From Beta vulgaris subsp. vulgaris (lineage: Eukaryota; Streptophyta; Magnoliopsida; Caryophyllales; Amaranthaceae), in assembly GCF_026745355.1 (NCBI RefSeq), contig NC_079208.1, positions 17,812,760-17,876,759 of the forward strand: DNA of 64,000 bases, read 5' to 3'. The position numbers and the translations under genes were made by a program. Shown piece after piece: positions 58,851-64,000 of this stretch. The notes beneath the pieces were generated by a model. That model was given only the letters and a program-made list of their open reading frames with translations, was not told the origin of the DNA and did no database searches. The stretch's first letter is position 1, and each line of letters opens with the position of its first letter.

Positions 58851-58899
58851 TCCAAATGAGTTAAAAAGCGTCGCAATAACACTCCTTTTGTAGTAGTGC
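58851..58899. mobile_element. CACTA-type remnant in the 3' LTR
   Basis: About 48 bp absent from the 5' LTR and ending TTTTGTAGTAGTG, the complement of a CACTACTAC-type terminus. It contains GCGTCGC, the subterminal word of the CACTA element at 60124. It is probably the leftover of a larger insertion. Confidence 0.5.
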
Positions 58900-59974
58900 C
58901 TATAATGCATGTATTCATGAGAAGTACTATATATTTTATTATCTTATGAGGGTCGTGGACCTTATTTGGTAAGTTACAAGTTATACCTATATAAAGGTAA
59001 AGTTTATTGTTGGCTAGGTTCAACAAGTAAGTGAGTAAAGAATAAAAAGGAATTAAGTAGACTTGGATTGTAAGTTGTGATCACTTGTTAATCCAAAGAT
59101 AAAAGAAGTTTTGTTATGAATGTTTGATTATAAATTATGTGTTACTTGTCTGTAAGTGTCAACACAAGTAATAATATGTAAATAACGTAAAGTGTAACGA
59201 GAATAAGTTATAGGCTTTAGACTGGTGCACGTCTAGAGTTGGACACTAAGGGTTGGAGTACATGGTGGTAGCCCATGGCTTTTCTAGGAATGGATTGATC
59301 ACCATCCCTCTTTTATTTCAAAGGTTCCTCGATATCGCAGGTCAATCTGAAATGCGGAGTCGCCCCCCCATTTCATATTAGTAGTTAAGTCAACTCGTCC
59401 AATAACTATTCCATTTAAATATTAAAAGAGGTTTGAGTTTAGTTCAGTAAAAGTTACCTGCAGTTTGGTATATGTTTATTTATTGTTTATTCCTATACGT
59501 TATTATTTAGTATCATGTTTAGGAATGTTTATGTTTGATATGTAGTACTCAGCTTTGCTGATTACGTGCTTTACTTGTGTGTGTGATCATGGCATTGCCT
59601 TATTGATCCTGTGATTATCCTTCTGGTGAGCAGAGTCGATATTGCATTGACATTACAGGTTCGCAGATGTGCATCACATTGGGAATCTGGAGTGGAGAGA
59701 CTATATATATCTAGCGTAGTTTAAGTTCTGTTTTCGTAGGAACATCTTTATTTCAGATTGTGGTTTATTTTAAGTTGGTGTGTTTAAGTTTCAAACACTT
59801 GTCATTTATTTAGCAAGTTTTAATAAAGTTGGTTTTCAGTATATCGTTTTCCGCTGCAAAATTCTGAATAAGCCGATACGTTATCACACGGGCGATAATG
59901 CCTGGGTAATTCTCTAAGTTTTATATTATAAAGTTACTTCCGAAAAGAGAGAATTATCGGGGTGTTACATAACC

Positions 59975-60123
59975 CTCCCACCACCCCCTTCCCCTCCCTC
60001 CCACCAGCAGCACCCTACCCCCACCCCCATGCAGCGCCACTCCCACCCCCTGTGCAGCGTCTCCCCCCACCACCACCCGCCACACAGCCAATCCTCCCTC
60101 CCCTGCAGCAGCCATGCAGGCCC
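59975..60123. other. C-rich core of the non-autonomous MULE, part 1
   Basis: CCCACC- and CCCTCCC-rich, with GCAGC words. It continues after the CACTA element at 61752. Confidence 0.5.
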
Positions 60124-61363
60124 CACTAGTACAGAATAGGCAATTTGCGTCGGATGTGAGGCGCCTATTCGCGTCGGACTATGGTGCGACGCCAAAGCCC
60201 TCGACGCAAATGACTCAGAAACGATCTGCGTCGTATGCGGAAACGACGCAGATTAGTTAGCTATTTGCGTCGCACGTTGTATACGGTGCGACGCAGATGG
60301 CTACCCAGCCCAACACCAAGCTCAAAGGGTAATGTGCGTCGCATATCGCCTAGGGTGCAACGCAGATGAGTGATTTGCGTCGCACCTTCGGCTACGTGCG
60401 ACGCAAATTGCAATTTTTTTTAAATTTTTATTTATTTATTTAAAAGAAATTGGAATGAGGCTGTTGAGTACATCAACTTTTCGAGTGAAATTCAACGAAT
60501 ATGTACAACGAATACATCAACTTTTCGAGTGAAATTCAACGAATATGTACAACGAATACATCAATGAATACATCAAGAATATGTACAACGAATACATCAG
60601 AGATACGACAACATAATACATCAAGAATATGTACACGATACATCACCAACTGCAACAACGAAGCGAAATTCGAAAAAATATGTACAAAATCAAGAACAAA
60701 AAACAACAAAGAAATTGAAAAAAAAACGTGTAGATCTGAAAGAATGTAGAAATACAATGAAAAATTGAAGCAACAATTTGTTAATCCAATCAAAAAAATA
60801 CTCTAAAAATCCTGAAAATCCTAAACTTGAATCTCTCAACAACTAATGTAATACAACTAAAGATCCTAAAAACCTGAGAATGAGCGATGCGTTCTTGTTA
60901 ATCTTCGATGACGGGAGATCTAACCTTCGGCGTGACGAGCAACAACAGAAGAAATGGCGACCATAACCTTGGGCTTCTCGATGGCGACCGTAACAGCACC
61001 AACAGCAACGAACTCCGGCGTGACGAGCAACAACAGACGAAATTAGCGTGACGAGCAACAAACTCCGGCGTAATGCACCAAACAGAAATTAACATTCAAC
61101 TTATGAAGAGAAAGAGAAAAGGAGAAGAAAAGTTGGTGAATTACAGTGCTTCCTCCATTGTTAGGGTTTCGAAGAAAATATCTGGTGAGTTGGAGGCTTG
61201 GAGCAGATTTAAGATTATAGGAGAGAGAAAACTTGCGATGGAAGGTCACCGAAGAATGAAGAGAGGAAGAGATCTGGTGTGGAGAGAAAGTGAAGGAAGC
61301 GGCTGAGAGAGATTTGGTTTGAGGGTTTTAGGGTTTGAGGGAGAGAGGAGAGTGAAGGAAGCG

Positions 61364-61406
<43 letters not shown>

Positions 61407-61751
61407 GGAGAGTACAAACGCACAGGTATACGGTTAAAGTTAAACCTAAAAATGGGTCGTGGATCTGCGTGCGTCGGACGGGTCATGAAGTCCGACGCAA
61501 ATTGGGTTTTTGCAACGCGTTGAAGTAACATGCGACGCAGATTTGCGAAGACGATTTGCATCGTACGTGCCTGAAGGTCCGACGCACATTGGGCTTTTGC
61601 AACGCACCTATGGTACATGCGACGCATATAGCTCATACTGGTGCTCATTTACACATGATGTGCGTCGCACTCTTCTTCGCGTGCGACGCAAATGACCCAT
61701 TTGCGTCATTTCCGTTTTAGTGCGACGCAAATCGTCGTTTTTCTACTAGTG
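60124..61751. mobile_element. Second non-autonomous CACTA element with hairpin-rich ends
   Basis: It starts CACTAGTACAGAATAGG, ends TTTTTCTACTAGTG, and has a perfect CCC duplication (60121-60123 and 61752-61754). Subterminal zones 60140-60410 and 61455-61735 are arrays of TTTGCGTCGCAC/GTGCGACGCAAA palindromes. The middle holds a 44 bp tandem duplication (about 60469-60556), CGGCGTGACGAGCAAC repeats near 60920-61070, and a GA dinucleotide run at 61369-61403. No transposase is present. The length of 1628 bp and the layout mirror the element at 41780-43270. Confidence 0.88.
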
Positions 61752-62270
61752 CCCCCTCCCCCTCCCTAGTAGAATCCACGCAACCCCCTCCCCCTCCCTC
61801 TCCCTCTCCCCTTCCTCCTTCAACTCAAACTCCACTACACCATTTCTGTTTTTCAAACCTCCATTTTCAATCTCATCAATGGCTTCCTCACCTTCAGAAA
61901 ACCACGAAATCTCTGACTCAACCACCGAAATCAGTGTTTCCAAGGCTTTTAAATGCGGTAAACATTGAGAATTTTCAAGAGGGCCGCGCGGCGGAGGGGG
62001 AGAGGGAGGGGGATGCGCGATAGAGGGGGGAGGGGGGGCTACGCGACGGAGGGGGAGAGGGAGGGGGAGAGGGGCGGCGCTGGGTTGGGTGGGGGTGCAG
62101 GTGGGGTCAGGGTGGGGGCAGGTGGGGGAGCAGGTGGGTTGGGGTTGGGTGGGGGGCTGGTGTGTTAGGGTTGGGTGGGGGGCTGGTGTGTTGGGTTAGG
62201 GTTAGTTAGAGTTTTAGGGTTAATTAGAGTTAATTAGGATTAATTAGAGTTTAATTAGAGTTAGTTAGAG
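61752..62270 (+). other. CT-rich then G-rich core of the non-autonomous MULE, part 2
   Basis: A CT-rich leader-like stretch runs to about 61830, followed by a short ORF (61879) and, from about 61980, GGGGGAGAGG and GGGTGGGGG repeats. These include a duplicated GGGTTGGGTGGGGGGCTGG unit at about 62132 and 62167. From 62200 TTAGAGTTAATTAG-type repeats lead to the inverted repeat. Confidence 0.6.
61879..61968 (+). CDS. 30-codon ORF, possible captured gene start
   Basis: An ATG in good context (CATCAATGGCTTCC) follows a CT-rich, CAAACCTCC-type leader and opens a 29-residue Ser/Glu-rich frame beginning MASSPSENHE and ending at TGA 61966-61968. The leader plus MASS-type start looks like the first exon of a host gene picked up by the MULE (Pack-MULE). 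No donor site is obvious, and no family is recognisable. Confidence 0.25.
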   Translation: MASSPSENHEISDSTTEISVSKAFKCGKH

Positions 62271-62819
62271 TTTATTTGGGTTAATATGAATGATTTGGAT
62301 GGAAACCTAGCAAAATTGATGGAAACTTAATTAACGACAGGGGTATTTTATGAATTTTTTCCAAACCTCAAGGGTACGCGATGAATATTGGAAAACGCGA
62401 GGGTACCTGGTGAATATTAAGAAACCTCAGGAGTACCTGGTGAAAAAACCGTTATTTTTAATATATTGTTACACTTTCAACAAAAAAAAAGTAAAATATT
62501 GGGTCAACCGATGTAGTTTGGGTTGACTCCAATCCACTCGAACCTGTTCAAGATGAATCATGACGAGGCCAATATAAATGATTTCGTAACATAATTCCGT
62601 TTTTAAAATATTCTTAAGTGATTTCGTACAACAAAAACGACTACATAATCAAATTGAAGGAAGTCAAGGGAATGTAAATGACAAAAACCATTGGATAACT
62701 TGACGATTTGTTACAAAACGATGTTACATGCTTTACAATTTAGAGTTGCTTTATCTATTTTATATATCAATCAAATTTAAGTTAATTTATTTCGAACTAT
62801 AGGTCCATAACCTAGATGA

Positions 62820-63303
62820 TAGCATAGTAGAAGGAAAGCTGAGGAACTCCTTGGCCAGTGGATTAAGCAATCTCGGTAGAAGGATATCTTGATTATCAAT
62901 GGCAACAATTTTGATACCCTAGATCGTGTGTGATTCCGAAATACACAAAATTCTAGAATCATGGTTGAAGTCAATGGCCAAGAGTATTACGAAAAACTTA
63001 AAGAAATATTATAACATGATTATTATGGTTCTTTTCAAAGTTGTAATGTTTTCGTTGTGACAGGGTTGATATACGTAAGGGGTTCAAAATATACCCAAGT
63101 GGTAGAGTTACTGTCAAGTCCTCGAAGTTGATGCACACTGGTCGAAATTTTCATGACAAACCATTTGTCTTCTCTTCTCAGACAAAACAAAGTTTTTTTA
63201 TGTTGAGGATGATGAGATACGGAAAGGATGGCTTCATGTTGCTAAGACTAAGCCTAGGGACTTGTTTGATATATGCGACGAGGATGAACTTTTAGAATCA
63301 TAG
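62820..63303 (+). pseudogene. DUF4216-type remnant of an autonomous CACTA element
   Basis: The forward reading gives RNTQNS, then VEVNGQEYYEKLKEI, DYYGSFQ, RKGFKIYPSGRVTVK, KPFVFSSQTKQ, FFYVEDDE and KGWLHVAKTKPRDLFD. That is the motif order of DUF4216, found C-terminal in plant En/Spm-type transposon proteins. A stop (near 63011), frameshifts near 63060 and 63190, and the lack of the upstream transposase domain show a worn fragment. The frame ends at TAG 63301-63303. Confidence 0.65.
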
Positions 63304-63774
63304 AATTTGGGGTTTAATTTAGTACTATTTGTGTTGTTATTACCTCTATTGAATTTACTTTATAAACATGTGATTTTTAGGCTTAGATTATGAGGATTTT
63401 TGTGTTTGCTAATATTTTTGAGCTTTCTCCATCAATAGTTAAGTGATGTAATCATGTCTCCCCATTTAAGGATCCTATGATGAAACATATCGCAGTCTTA
63501 AATGGTCCGGCCCAAAGGCAGACCAATCTGAAAAGCTATTCAAAAACCATTTCGAAAAGTGTTAAAGTTCTATTTTAAAGTCCAATTAATTATTCATGAT
63601 AATTAATTGTATTTTGAGCCTGATCCTTTGAAAAGCCTAATTAATTGTTTAATAATAATTAAATAAATAAAATATATTTTTATCGTTAAAATCAAATTTT
63701 ATCCCATAAAATTAGATTTCGAACTTAAAAGACAAAAGAAAATCTTTTAAAACGCATTCTAAAAAGTTGGCAAA
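63304..63774. other. Unassigned AT-rich stretch
   Basis: No ORF or repeat with clear ends was recognised. Confidence 0.4.
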
Positions 63775-63930
63775 GGCGTGCCAAAAGCAAGGCTGGTGCG
63801 ACAGGCGCACCACCGTGCGCTTGGCGCACAGCCTTGCGTCTGGCACACCTTGGTGCGTCAGGCGCAACTTTTTCTGACACTTGGCACTGTACCACACACT
63901 AAGTCGTGCGCCTGGCGCACAGCTCTGCGT
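63775..63930. repeat. Palindromic GCGCAC-rich stretch
   Basis: GTGCGC..GGCGCAC-type words recur about six to eight times (for example CGTGCGCTTGGCGCACAG and CGTGCGCCTGGCGCACAG), each almost self-complementary. Similar motifs occur in LTRs of some large plant retrotransposons. No ends are visible before the window stops. Confidence 0.6.
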
Positions 63931-64000
63931 GAAGCGCAATTTTCTTTCAAAATTTGTACCACGTGTACGCTTTCTACTGGACATGCCATGTCATGTGCTT

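Larger units (their letters stand above)
47708..59969 (+). mobile_element. Ty3/gypsy (chromovirus-like) retrotransposon, complete ends, dead genes
   Basis: 5' LTR 47708-50222, primer site at 50226, internal region 50223-55959, purine tract and 3' LTR 55960-59969. The flanks TCACC (47703-47707) and TAACC (59970-59974) fit a 5 bp target duplication with one change. Gene order is gag, then RT, RNase H, integrase and a C-terminal chromodomain-like segment, as in Tekay/Del-type chromoviruses. It lies inside the MULE at 47521-62451. The LTRs align well apart from insertions in the 3' copy, so the insertion is fairly young even though the genes are broken. Confidence 0.9.
55960..59969 (+). repeat. 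3' LTR of the gypsy element, with two insertions
   Basis: Same ends as the 5' LTR (TGTAATCCCCC and GGGGTGTTACA), but 4010 bp long. The extra length is a 1439 bp TG..CA element (57224-58662, plus its 5 bp duplication) and about 50 bp of a CACTA remnant (58851-58899). The remainder aligns closely with 47708-50222. Confidence 0.9.
47521..62451. mobile_element. Non-autonomous MULE with perfect 9 bp target duplication, filled by later insertions
   Basis: The left end, from CGGTTTCTTCACCAGGTACC at 47521, and the right end, finishing GGTACCTGGTG..AAAACCG at 62451, are inverted repeats of about 180 bp. They share long blocks such as CCTCGCGTTTTCCAATATTC. TTATTTTTA flanks both sides exactly (47512-47520 and 62452-62460). 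Removing the gypsy element (47708-59969) and the CACTA element (60124-61751) leaves an original element of about 1.05 kb. That remainder has a CT-rich then GA/G-rich core and a 30-codon ORF but no transposase. Confidence 0.88.

Noticed and set aside
60501..61648. Several open frames in the second CACTA element
   Set aside because: They come from tandem ATACATCAA/GTACAACG repeats, GA runs and the GCGTCGCA array; there are no domains and both strands are open.

Overview
This window reads as nuclear DNA of a eudicot plant. It is AT-rich, its protein-coding genes have GT-AG introns, and it holds Ty1/copia and Ty3/gypsy retrotransposons, RTE-type LINEs and MULE, PIF/Harbinger, CACTA, hAT and Stowaway-like DNA elements. 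The repeat families make me think of Caryophyllales (Amaranthaceae type), but that is an impression and not a demonstration. No rRNA, tRNA, CRISPR or prokaryotic feature was seen.

Only two intact host genes are supported, both on the minus strand. The first is a VTT/SNARE-associated (DedA/TVP38/TMEM64-like) membrane protein of 276 aa. It is encoded by nine exons spread over 31239 to 10076, so 831 bp of coding sequence occupies about 21 kb. Its large introns are filled with transposons: a 2.65 kb non-autonomous LTR element, two RTE LINE pieces, several Stowaway-like MITEs, and a 480 bp polypyrimidine/polypurine tract in intron 1. The second is a two-exon DUF599 membrane protein of 267 aa (46869 to 45303).

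Layout. 1-2298: the tail of a gypsy LTR followed by the 3' end of a copia element. 2542-3279: a truncated plant gene fragment. 3627-9244: a Mutator-like element (MULE) with about 110 bp inverted repeats, carrying a decayed MuDR-type transposase on the minus strand and a small zinc-finger GRF, coiled-coil, tail-anchored ORF on the opposite strand. 10076-31239: the VTT gene. 31757-37440: a PIF/Harbinger element with a broken transposase, itself hit by a Tourist-like MITE and by a 2.49 kb solo gypsy LTR. 37440-44790: a composite of gypsy pol debris, copia pol debris on the other strand, a 0.57 kb unit present three times in tandem, a CACTA element and a hAT-type MITE. 45303-46869: the DUF599 gene. 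47521-62451: a non-autonomous MULE with a perfect 9 bp target duplication, blown up from about 1 kb to 15 kb by a chromovirus-like gypsy element (47708-59969) and a second CACTA element (60124-61751). The gypsy 3' LTR is in turn interrupted by a 1.44 kb TG..CA element. 62820-63303: a DUF4216 remnant of an autonomous CACTA element. 63775-63930: a palindrome-rich stretch.

The parts most worth a second look are the MULE with its opposite-strand GRF/tail-anchor ORF, and the two CACTA elements, which share ends and size but carry different arrays of subterminal hairpins. All element-borne genes seen here are decayed, so any activity would depend on copies elsewhere in the genome. Positions were counted by hand and may be off by a base or two, especially in homopolymers.
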